5,002 nucleotides of DNA from Clostridiales bacterium (lineage in GTDB: Bacteria > Bacillota_A > Clostridia > Peptostreptococcales > Anaerovoracaceae): assembly GCA_015058265.1 (NCBI GenBank), contig SVCR01000152.1, positions 1-5,002 on the forward strand. The letters are read 5' to 3'. The translations under genes were made by a program, and so were the position numbers. Under the pieces are notes generated by a model. That model saw only the letters and a program-made list of their open reading frames with translations, did not search any database and was not told the origin of the DNA. This document shows positions 1-4,178 of the stretch, piece after piece. Each line of letters begins with the position of its first letter. Positions within the stretch are counted from its first letter, which is position 1.

Positions 1-37
1 TAGTCATAGACCGGTCCTACCTCATATGATCCCTCTG

Positions 38-493
38 TCAAAAACCCAGAGTCCTCAGTAATCCTGTGCAGCCCTCTTCAAGATCGTCCCATGTTTCATC
101 GAAGTTTCCGGTATACCAAGGGTCAGCCACCTCCTGCCCCGGTCTCCCCGCAAAGTCCAGCATCAGGCTGATCTTCCCGTCGACATCCTCGCCGACGATC
201 CTCTTAGTGTTGCGGATGTTGTTCCGGTCCATGCATATGATCATATCCCATTCATCATAGTCGTTCCCGGTTATCTGTCTCGCATGATGACCGCTGCAGG
301 CTATGCCGTTCTCAGCCAGTTTTCTCCTCGCCGGCGGGTAGACAGGATTACCTATCTCCTCACGGCTGGTTGCGACCGAATCTATCATGAACAGATCGTC
401 TATTCCTCTCTTGCTGACCATATCTTTCAGCATGAACTCGGCCATAGGGCTCCTGCAGATATTGCCATGGCATACGAAAAGCACTTTGATCAT
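38..493 (-). CDS. Low-molecular-weight protein-tyrosine phosphatase
   Basis: This 151-residue cytoplasmic enzyme has the usual length of the LMW-PTP family (about 140-160). The phosphate-binding loop CHGNICRS is at residues 8-15, with C8 the expected nucleophile and R14 the phosphate-binding arginine. The DPWY motif at 124-127 supplies the general acid D124 near the C terminus, as the family requires. The family hydrolyses phosphotyrosine on proteins; some bacterial members act on arginine phosphate or on kinases of polysaccharide export. No kinase or polysaccharide gene is visible here, so the substrate is unknown. The ATG at 493 is followed directly by the expected MIKVLFVCHGN strand and loop. 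A GGAGAG ribosome binding site lies 10 nt upstream. It is divergent from the flavin reductase gene and stops with TGA. No terminator is visible in the 37 bases left of it. Confidence 0.95.
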   Translation of the reverse strand: MIKVLFVCHGNICRSPMAEFMLKDMVSKRGIDDLFMIDSVATSREEIGNPVYPPARRKLAENGIACSGHHARQITGNDYDEWDMIICMDRNNIRNTKRIVGEDVDGKISLMLDFAGRPGQEVADPWYTGNFDETWDDLEEGCTGLLRTLGF

Positions 494-514
494 CCGTTAT
501 ATACTCTCCTTTGC

Positions 515-532
515 GTGAAGATTTTTCTTCAC
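515..532 (-). promoter_or_regulatory. Inverted repeat at the phosphatase transcription start
   Basis: GTGAAGA (515-521) and TCTTCAC (526-532) are perfect 7-bp arms around a 4-base loop. The repeat sits just downstream of the -10 box, covers the predicted start point near 528, and ends shortly before the ribosome binding site of the phosphatase gene. It could be a repressor operator at +1 or a 5' hairpin stabilising the mRNA. The repeat is seen directly; the role is inferred. Confidence 0.5.
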
Positions 533-534
533 AG

Positions 535-563
535 ATTATACCACAATGAGAATAGCGAGAAAA
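535..563 (-). promoter_or_regulatory. Promoter of the phosphatase gene (extended -10)
   Basis: On the minus strand a perfect TATAAT lies at 535-540, preceded by TGG, giving the extended -10 form TGnTATAAT at 535-543. The -35 position at 17-bp spacing (558-563) reads TTTTCT, a poor match, which is typical when an extended -10 carries recognition. The predicted start near 528 gives a leader of about 35 nt. Confidence 0.65.
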
Positions 564-615
564 AAGAAGCCTTATGCAGCAACCCGTGTGATCTGCCTGA
601 TCATGATCGCACAAC

Positions 616-643
616 TTGAATTCTGTCATATTTTGACTACAAT
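616..643 (+). promoter_or_regulatory. Probable promoter of the flavin reductase gene
   Basis: TTGAAT (616-621) and TACAAT (638-643) are separated by 16 bp, matching 4 of 6 and 5 of 6 consensus bases. The predicted start is near 650, leaving a leader of about 47 nt. A second TTGACT at 633-638 has no -10 box at acceptable spacing (TACAAT at 659-664 is 20 bp away), so the first pair is preferred. Confidence 0.5.
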
Positions 644-651
644 TCTAAATA

Positions 652-672
652 GGATCAATACAATTTTGATCC
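652..672 (+). promoter_or_regulatory. Candidate operator: 7-7-7 inverted repeat
   Basis: GGATCAA (652-658) and TTGATCC (666-672) are perfect 7-bp arms around a 7-base spacer, immediately after the predicted start point of the flavin reductase transcript. The position is that of a repressor site blocking promoter escape. CAATACAA also occurs twice as a direct repeat (656-663 and 672-679), overlapping the arms. The bound protein is unknown. The geometry is not the usual T-N11-A LysR box, so there is no good reason to assign it to the LysR gene in this window. Confidence 0.5.
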
Positions 673-696
673 AATACAAGAAAAGAGGTACTCAGA

Positions 697-1263
697 ATGA
701 GAACGAAAATCAATATCACTGAAGGCATCTTTCCTATGCCTGTCCTGATGATCGCGACCTACAATGAAGACGGAAGTGTCAATGTCATGAATGCAGCATG
801 GGGAACTATGCAGGAAAGAGGCAACGTTGCTCTTAACCTGTCGGAATCCCATAAGACAGTAAAGAACATCAAGGCCAGGGGCGGCTTTACTGTCAGCATT
901 GCTGATGAGGCTCACCTCGTTGAAGCAGATTATTTCGGAGTCGAGAGCGGCAATAATGTTTCAGACAAATTCGCCCGTTCCGGTCTCACATCCGTCAAGG
1001 CTGAGACAGTTGACGCGCCGGTCATCAACGAATTTCCGCTTTGCCTTGAATGCAAATTCATTGAATATCAGGATAATGAGTATGGCTGCGGCGTTATAGG
1101 CAAGGTATTGAATGTGACAGCTGACGAAAGCGTAATGGTCGACGGAAAGATCGATATGTCACTTGTCAACGCGATCGCTTTTGACCCATATACACATGGA
1201 TATTACAAAGTATCCGAACGCGTAGGTGAAGCATTTAAGGATGGTCTGAAACTCAAAAAGTAG
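697..1263 (+). CDS. Flavin reductase-like FMN-binding protein (flavoredoxin type)
   Basis: This 188-residue cytoplasmic protein matches the flavin reductase/DIM6-NTAB split-barrel family, whose members bind FMN and transfer electrons from NAD(P)H or ferredoxin-like donors. The N-terminal strand PMPVLMIATYNEDG (13-26) and NVMNAAWG (29-36) fit the flavin-binding start of the barrel. SHKTVKNI (51-58) followed by GGFTVSIAD (62-70) is the typical phosphate-binding segment, and EADYFGVESGNNVSDKF (76-92) is a family block. The C-terminal YYKVSERVGEAFKDG (169-183) is the usual end of flavoredoxin-like members. The ATG is supported by AGAGGT at 684-689, 7 nt upstream. It appears monocistronic, divergent from the phosphatase, with a possible operator at 652-672. 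The physiological electron donor and acceptor cannot be told from the sequence; in anaerobes such proteins are often redox or oxygen-response enzymes. Confidence 0.9.
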   Translation: MRTKINITEGIFPMPVLMIATYNEDGSVNVMNAAWGTMQERGNVALNLSESHKTVKNIKARGGFTVSIADEAHLVEADYFGVESGNNVSDKFARSGLTSVKAETVDAPVINEFPLCLECKFIEYQDNEYGCGVIGKVLNVTADESVMVDGKIDMSLVNAIAFDPYTHGYYKVSERVGEAFKDGLKLKK

Positions 1264-1300
1264 ATCCTGATGAGCTGCAGGTGTCGTTGTTTTTATTTAA
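1263..1300 (+). terminator. Possible weak terminator after the flavin reductase gene
   Basis: CCTG (1266-1269) pairs with CAGG (1278-1281). The stem can extend outward through the bulge at T1282 with GAT (1263-1265) and GTC (1283-1285). A T-rich run follows (1287-1298, interrupted by G and A). The stem is short and the U-tract lies a few bases away, so this is a weak call. Confidence 0.3.
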
Positions 1301-1333
1301 GTACAATTTAACAATGCTGTAAGATCTTGTAAA

Positions 1334-1362
1334 TTTACTTTATAGGCATCCCGCCCTATAAT
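1334..1362 (+). promoter_or_regulatory. Promoter of the 28-residue membrane peptide unit
   Basis: TTTACT (1334-1339) and a perfect TATAAT (1357-1362) are separated by the optimal 17 bp. The predicted start is near 1369. The -35 box overlaps a perfect 10-bp palindrome, GTAAATTTAC (1329-1338), which is preceded directly by the 8-bp palindrome AAGATCTT (1321-1328). These could be regulator contacts. This gives the small gene its own promoter rather than read-through from the flavin reductase gene. Confidence 0.7.
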
Positions 1363-1368
1363 GAAGAT

Positions 1369-1440
1369 GGAAAGAGGAGAAATCCTCGATCGGAGGAACC
1401 TATTCCACATCTTAGGTATTAGGTCAAAGGAGGTGCTATC
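1369..1440 (+). promoter_or_regulatory. Structured leader with mutually exclusive hairpins
   Basis: GAGGA (1374-1378) pairs with TCCTC (1383-1387) across a GAAA tetraloop. The same TCCTC can instead pair with a second GAGGA (1393-1397) across a 5-base loop. ACCTA (1398-1402) can pair with TAGGT at 1413-1417 or 1420-1424, which are parts of a TTAGGT direct repeat. ACCT can also reach AGGT (1431-1434) inside the ribosome binding site, and CCTC (1384-1387) can pair with GAGG (1430-1433) there. The leader therefore holds several exclusive pairings, two of which would hide the ribosome binding site AAAGGAGGTG (1426-1435). Whether it acts as a switch is inference; it matches no riboswitch class I recognise. 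Confidence 0.45.
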
Positions 1441-1527
1441 ATGGTAAATGTAATCGTAGTAGCAGCATTCGTCGGCGTACTTGTTCTTAAGTGGAATTAC
1501 TATTCAAAATTCACCTCACACAAGTAA
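1441..1527 (+). CDS. 28-residue single-span membrane peptide, unknown function
   Basis: This small gene encodes 28 residues. A hydrophobic stretch (residues 2-16, VNVIVVAAFVGVLVL) is followed by KWNYYSK and a tail with basic residues (K17, K23, K28), which fits one membrane span with the C terminus on the cytoplasmic side. Translation is strongly supported: GGAGG (1429-1433), within a near-perfect anti-16S match, ends 7 nt before the ATG, and the gene has its own promoter and a strong terminator. I do not recognise the family. It resembles the general build of type I toxin peptides and of small membrane regulators. No convincing antisense promoter was found on the opposite strand, so toxin status is speculative. 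It lies alone between the flavin reductase and LysR genes. Confidence 0.65.
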   Translation: MVNVIVVAAFVGVLVLKWNYYSKFTSHK

Positions 1528-1535
1528 AGACATCC

Positions 1536-1551
1536 ATGAGCGATCGCTCAT
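1536..1551. repeat. 16-bp perfect palindrome with GCGATCGC core
   Basis: ATGAGCGATCGCTCAT reads identically on both strands. It lies 8 bp after the stop codon of the 28-residue peptide gene and 22 bp before the terminator stem. With no loop it is more like a dimer-binding DNA site than an RNA hairpin, though an RNA stem with a small loop is also possible. Confidence 0.6.
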
Positions 1552-1573
1552 CGATTTGAATACTGATCAAGTC

Positions 1574-1609
1574 AAAAACCGCTTCTCTGAAAATTGAGAA
1601 GCGGTTTTT
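1574..1609. terminator. Bidirectional intrinsic terminator
   Basis: Arms 1574-1587 and 1596-1609 form a perfect 14-bp stem with core ACCGCTTCTC/GAGAAGCGGT and an 8-base loop (1588-1595). The outer A/T pairs give a U-tract in both directions (TTTTTCCTTTT on plus, TTTTT on minus). It can end both the peptide transcript and the convergent LysR transcript, whose stop codon is 64 bp away. Confidence 0.9.
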
Positions 1610-1624
1610 CCTTTTCAATCTGCA

Positions 1625-1671
1625 GCTATCAGCTCTGCAAGCAGCCCTCCGGTCCGGCAGAAGCAGATAGC
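1625..1671. repeat. Imperfect 13-bp hairpin just after the LysR stop codon
   Basis: GCTATC (1625-1630) pairs with GATAGC (1666-1671). After an A-A mismatch, GCT (1632-1634) pairs with AGC (1662-1664), and after a bulged A1661, CTGC (1635-1638) pairs with GCAG (1657-1660). The 18-base loop contains CCGGTCCGG. No U-tract follows on either strand, so it is not an intrinsic terminator itself. In the LysR transcript it would be a 3'-UTR stem a short distance before the terminator. Confidence 0.5.
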
Positions 1672-1673
1672 CC

Positions 1674-2543
1674 CTATTCATTGAAGTAATTGATCGTATA
1701 GCTGAGGAACTTCCTTGCAGCGCTTGTCATGTGCTCTTCTGAAGGGACAGCGATCCCGAATACTACACTTTCAGGAGGATCCAATGGCATTTTAACAAGA
1801 TGCTCAGTCCACACCTGCGCGCTCAGCTCATTGACAATGCCGATGCACAGTCCCATCCTTACAAGAGCCAGGGATGCAGGAGTATCATATGTTGTATACC
1901 GTATATTCGGATTCACACCGTTCTTGACGAATATATTGATGATCTCTTTTTCCCTGCCCCATGAGCCTATAGCCATTTCGTACTCTTCGCACGCTTTGAC
2001 AGGGAAGCTTTCTCTGTCTGCCAGAGGATGATCTTCAGGCAAAGCCGCAATGATACGCGATTCCGTAAGCGGTATCCATTCGAAAGGTATCGCTTCATCA
2101 TAGATAAGCATACCGAGGTCTGCCTCATTCCTGCTGAGCCTGTCGTAGATCTGTTCTCTTATTCCTTCCTGTATGTTGATCTGGATCCCTGGATAGTCTG
2201 ATTTGAATTTGCGCACAATTTCCGGAAGCCATGTCATCGCGATACTCGGGTAGGCAGTTATAGTAAGAGTTCCGTTGAATATGCCTCTGAGTTCTTCAGC
2301 AGTCTGATATATCTCCTTTTCGTGAGCAAGAAAAGATCTGACCTTAGGAAGAATAGTCTCACCTTCACTGGTCAGCCTGACTCCCTTTGCCGATCTCGAG
2401 AGCAGCTTCAGTCCGAGTTCGTCCTCAAGGCTTGATATTAGCTGGCTTATCGCTGATGGTGTATATCCAAGAGCTTTCGCGGCAGATGTAATACTTCCGC
2501 GTTCCGCGCATTCCAGCAATGCGAGACACTTTGACTTTTCCAT
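1674..2543 (-). CDS. LysR-type transcriptional regulator
   Basis: This 289-residue protein has the standard LysR length and architecture. An N-terminal winged helix-turn-helix occupies about residues 1-60, with the HTH core GSITSAAKALGYTPSAISQL (16-35) and the wing segment GLKLLSRSAKGVRLTSEGE (44-62). A linker helix follows to about 90. The effector-binding domain then starts at GTLTITAYPSIAMTWLPEIV (91-110) and runs to the C terminus. The ligand cannot be predicted. Its AGGAGG ribosome binding site (2549-2554) ends 5 nt before the ATG and lies in the 25-nt gap after ylqF. With no terminator in that gap, it is probably co-transcribed with ylqF. It is not divergent from any gene, so the usual rule that a LysR protein controls the adjacent divergent gene gives no target here. 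It stops with TAG. Confidence 0.95.
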   Translation of the reverse strand: MEKSKCLALLECAERGSITSAAKALGYTPSAISQLISSLEDELGLKLLSRSAKGVRLTSEGETILPKVRSFLAHEKEIYQTAEELRGIFNGTLTITAYPSIAMTWLPEIVRKFKSDYPGIQINIQEGIREQIYDRLSRNEADLGMLIYDEAIPFEWIPLTESRIIAALPEDHPLADRESFPVKACEEYEMAIGSWGREKEIINIFVKNGVNPNIRYTTYDTPASLALVRMGLCIGIVNELSAQVWTEHLVKMPLDPPESVVFGIAVPSEEHMTSAARKFLSYTINYFNE

Positions 2544-2568
2544 TTCTGCCTCCTGTTATGCTGCCGTT

Positions 2569-3414
2569 TCACCTGACCTTCTCAAGTGTGATCCTGCCTA
2601 TCTTGCCGCCCCTGAATTCATCCAGAACAGTTCGTCCTGTCCTTTCATAGTCTATCCTCTTTCCGGACATGATGAACCCTCTCTTAGCGGCAATATTATC
2701 CATGTTCTCAAGCGGGTCTTCCGAAACGTCATTCAGCTTGTATCTTTCTTTCATCAGTTCGGGATAATTCTCACCGAGATATCTTATCAGCTCAAAGCCG
2801 AGATCCTGTACTCCCAATATGTCATCTTTAATGCTGCCGCAGAAAGCGAGGTTCAGACCTACGTTCGGATCCTCGAATTTCGGCCACAGGATACCCGGAG
2901 TATCGAGCAGCTGCATTCCGTTCGAAAGCGTAAGCCACTGCTTTCCTTTAGTAACCCCCGGTCTGTCTCCTGTCAAAGCGGATTTTCTTCCTGTCAGTCT
3001 GTTGATGAGCGATGATTTCCCGACATTAGGAACTCCGACGATCATGATCCTCAGCGGTCTCTTGATCGACTTCTCAGCATTGCGTCTGTCCTGCTCCTCT
3101 TCAAGTACCTTGAGAAGCTTCTTGATATTCTCACCGGATTGAAGATTGAGGTCCAGCACTCCTACTACTGCCTTACCTCTCGAGATCTTTTCCTTCCATT
3201 TCGTCGTCTCAGCCGGATCAGCCAGATCGGCCTTGCCCAGGACGACTATCCTTCTCTTTCCGGATATGAGTTCATCTATCACCGGATTCCTGCTCGAGAC
3301 CGGGATCCTGCTGTCTATTATTTCGACCACAGCATCGACCGCTTTGAGGTTCTCCCTGATGAGCTCACGGGTCTTCTTCATATGACCCGGATACCAGTTT
3401 ATGTTTTCTATCAT
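2569..3414 (-). CDS. ylqF: Ribosome biogenesis GTPase YlqF/RbgA
   Basis: This 281-residue circularly permuted GTPase acts in the late assembly of the 50S subunit (known for RbgA in Bacillus subtilis). The family start NWYPGHMKK is at residues 6-14 and IDSRIPVSSRNP at 33-44. The G motifs come in permuted order: G4-like GKAD (60-63), then the G1 P-loop GVPNVGKS (127-134), G2 PGVTKG (152-157) and G3 DTPG (171-174). The helical C-terminal RNA-binding domain covers about 190-281. The G4 motif is normally NKxD; here the Asn is Gly (codon GGC). The ATG at 3414 is the only start before an in-frame TAA upstream, but its ribosome binding site (AAAGGG) is 11 nt away, rather distant. It has its own promoter behind the rplS terminator and is followed by the LysR gene. 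Confidence 0.95.
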   Translation of the reverse strand: MIENINWYPGHMKKTRELIRENLKAVDAVVEIIDSRIPVSSRNPVIDELISGKRRIVVLGKADLADPAETTKWKEKISRGKAVVGVLDLNLQSGENIKKLLKVLEEEQDRRNAEKSIKRPLRIMIVGVPNVGKSSLINRLTGRKSALTGDRPGVTKGKQWLTLSNGMQLLDTPGILWPKFEDPNVGLNLAFCGSIKDDILGVQDLGFELIRYLGENYPELMKERYKLNDVSEDPLENMDNIAAKRGFIMSGKRIDYERTGRTVLDEFRGGKIGRITLEKVR

Positions 3415-3499
3415 GATAGATATCGCCCTTTCCTGTTATCAACCCGGCAATGAGGCTCAGATACATCCTGCACACATCCCATACCCATTGTTGGTTATT

Positions 3500-3528
3500 A
3501 TTATACCCCTTAATTTCACTATCAACAA
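3500..3528 (-). promoter_or_regulatory. Promoter of ylqF (and probably the LysR gene)
   Basis: On the minus strand TTGTTG (3523-3528) and a perfect TATAAT (3500-3505) are separated by 17 bp. The predicted start near 3493 gives a leader of about 80 nt. It lies between the rplS terminator and ylqF, so ylqF does not depend on read-through from rplS. Confidence 0.55.
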
Positions 3529-3545
3529 ATTGAAGAAATCTTGGC

Positions 3546-3597
3546 AATAAAAATGCATACCGTTGCTTCGGCAAATACTTCCCGCGTCGGTATGCAT
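3546..3597 (-). terminator. Intrinsic terminator of rplS
   Basis: The perfect 10-bp arms at 3553-3562 and 3588-3597 (ATGCATACCG/CGGTATGCAT) start 8 bp after the rplS stop codon. On the minus strand the stem is followed by TTTTATT. The 25-base loop contains a smaller hairpin, TTGC-CGAA-GCAA (3563-3574). Confidence 0.8.
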
Positions 3598-3605
3598 CGT
3601 GATCA

Positions 3606-3947
3606 CTATTCAGCGCTCTTGATTCTGGCAGCCTTACCGGTTCTCTGGCGCATGTAGTTGAGCTTAGCTCTTCTGACTCTACCTCTCTTAACTACCTCGA
3701 TCTTGTCGATTCTAGGTGAGTGGAGCGGGAATGTCTTCTCTACACCGATTCCGTTTGACAGTTTTCTTACTGTGAAAGTCTCATTGACTCCGCCGTGCTG
3801 TCTCTTAAGAACGTAACCTTCGAATACCTGGATTCTTTCTCTCTGACCCTCGACGATCTTTACGTGTACACGCAGTGTGTCACCTACGTTGAACTGTGGG
3901 ATGTCGTCCCTTTTGTAATCCATTGTGATCTGGTCTAAAATATTCAC
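3606..3947 (-). CDS. rplS: Ribosomal protein L19 (bL19)
   Basis: These 113 residues match bL19 over the whole length: the [29 protein letters not shown] core (about 19-47), the [30 protein letters not shown] block (58-87) and the basic tail [19 protein letters not shown] (92-110). L19 is a 50S protein at the interface with the 30S subunit. The start codon is GTG (3945-3947), chosen because AAGGAG (3956-3961) lies 8 nt upstream and the next in-frame ATG (residue 9) would remove conserved N-terminal sequence. The gene stops with TAG. It has a strong promoter, a structured leader of about 100 nt and its own terminator, so it forms a single-gene unit ahead of ylqF. Confidence 0.98.
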   Translation of the reverse strand: MNILDQITMDYKRDDIPQFNVGDTLRVHVKIVEGQRERIQVFEGYVLKRQHGGVNETFTVRKLSNGIGVEKTFPLHSPRIDKIEVVKRGRVRRAKLNYMRQRTGKAARIKSAE

Positions 3948-4046
3948 GTTATTCTCTCCTTCCTCTCATGACGTTCTTGGAGCCTTCAGACCGATCATTG
4001 CCTGTCCCCAGAGGACCGTCCGTAATAACAATGTGCTGTACACAGC
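3948..4046 (-). promoter_or_regulatory. Structured 5' leader of rplS, possible L19 autoregulatory element
   Basis: The untranslated leader is about 100 nt. CATTG (4029-4033, minus) pairs with CAATG (3996-4000, minus), closing a domain that holds an inner hairpin GTCC/GGAC (4013-4016 with 4004-4007, 5-base loop). A 5' hairpin GCTG-TGTA-CAGC lies just upstream. Ribosomal protein leaders, including one for L19, are known in Bacillota. The length and position fit, but I cannot confirm the consensus by eye, so the autoregulatory role is inferred. Confidence 0.4.
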
Positions 4047-4052
4047 TTGAAT

Positions 4053-4081
4053 AGAATATCACAGAGAATACATGATTTCAA
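4053..4081 (-). promoter_or_regulatory. rplS promoter with extended -10
   Basis: On the minus strand TTGAAA (4076-4081) and TATTCT (4053-4058) are separated by 17 bp. TGA directly before the -10 box gives the extended TGn motif. This is the best-formed promoter for a highly expressed gene in the window. Confidence 0.75.
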
Positions 4082-4089
4082 GTGAAATC
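4074..4089. promoter_or_regulatory. Inverted repeat overlapping the rplS -35 box
   Basis: GATTTCA (4074-4080) and TGAAATC (4083-4089) are perfect 7-bp arms around a 2-base centre. The -35 hexamer lies inside it, so a bound protein would compete with RNA polymerase. The repeat is seen directly; the regulatory role is inferred. Confidence 0.45.
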
Positions 4090-4128
4090 TCGAAAAAAGT
4101 ATTATCTGCTGAGATCCCGAAAAAAGTA
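4084..4128. repeat. 18-bp imperfect direct repeat, 27-bp period
   Basis: The stretches at 4084-4101 and 4111-4128 match at 16 of 18 positions and share the CGAAAAAAGTA core. The right-hand copy contains the U-tract and one arm of the recombinase terminator. The left-hand copy duplicates that tail next to the rplS -35 box, ending in the inverted repeat there. Confidence 0.6.
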
Positions 4129-4151
4129 CTCCCCTGAACAGGAAGTACTTT
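4120..4151 (-). terminator. Intrinsic terminator of the tyrosine recombinase gene
   Basis: AAAGTACT arms (4144-4151 and 4123-4130) form 8 perfect bp, extended by a wobble pair and two G-C pairs to 11 bp with a 7-base loop. On the minus strand the descending arm runs into a six-T tract (4120-4125). It lies 27 bp after the recombinase stop codon and separates it from the rplS promoter. Confidence 0.8.
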
Positions 4152-4178
4152 GATTATCTATTAATGACAGATACATTT

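Noticed and set aside
1..7. Possible start of a next minus-strand gene (ATG at 5-7) with GGTAGG 8 nt upstream
   Set aside because: Only seven coding bases are visible, so no product or frame can be supported.
599..608. GATCATGATC palindrome between the divergent promoters
   Set aside because: It is only 10 bp and lies between, not on, the predicted promoter elements; too short to support as a site.
284..619. Plus-strand frame of 111 residues overlapping the phosphatase
   Set aside because: It is antisense to a gene with clear catalytic motifs, shows no domain, and has no ribosome binding site.
360..629. Minus-strand frame of 89 residues covering the phosphatase start
   Set aside because: It crosses the phosphatase promoter in another frame and has no recognisable motif.
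1441..1560. Type I toxin-antitoxin pair with an antisense RNA opposite the peptide gene
   Set aside because: The peptide has a suitable build, but no minus-strand promoter with acceptable hexamers and spacing was found over or just downstream of the gene.
3139..3453. Plus-strand frame of 104 residues antisense to ylqF
   Set aside because: Shadow of a strongly supported GTPase gene; no independent ribosome binding site or domain.
3365..3574. Minus-strand 69-residue frame upstream of ylqF
   Set aside because: It runs through the rplS terminator U-tract and the ylqF promoter in the wrong frame, with low-complexity N/Q residues; considered chance.
4084..4128. Start of a CRISPR or tandem array
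   Set aside because: Only two imperfect copies, one of which is explained by the terminator tail; no spacers or further units.
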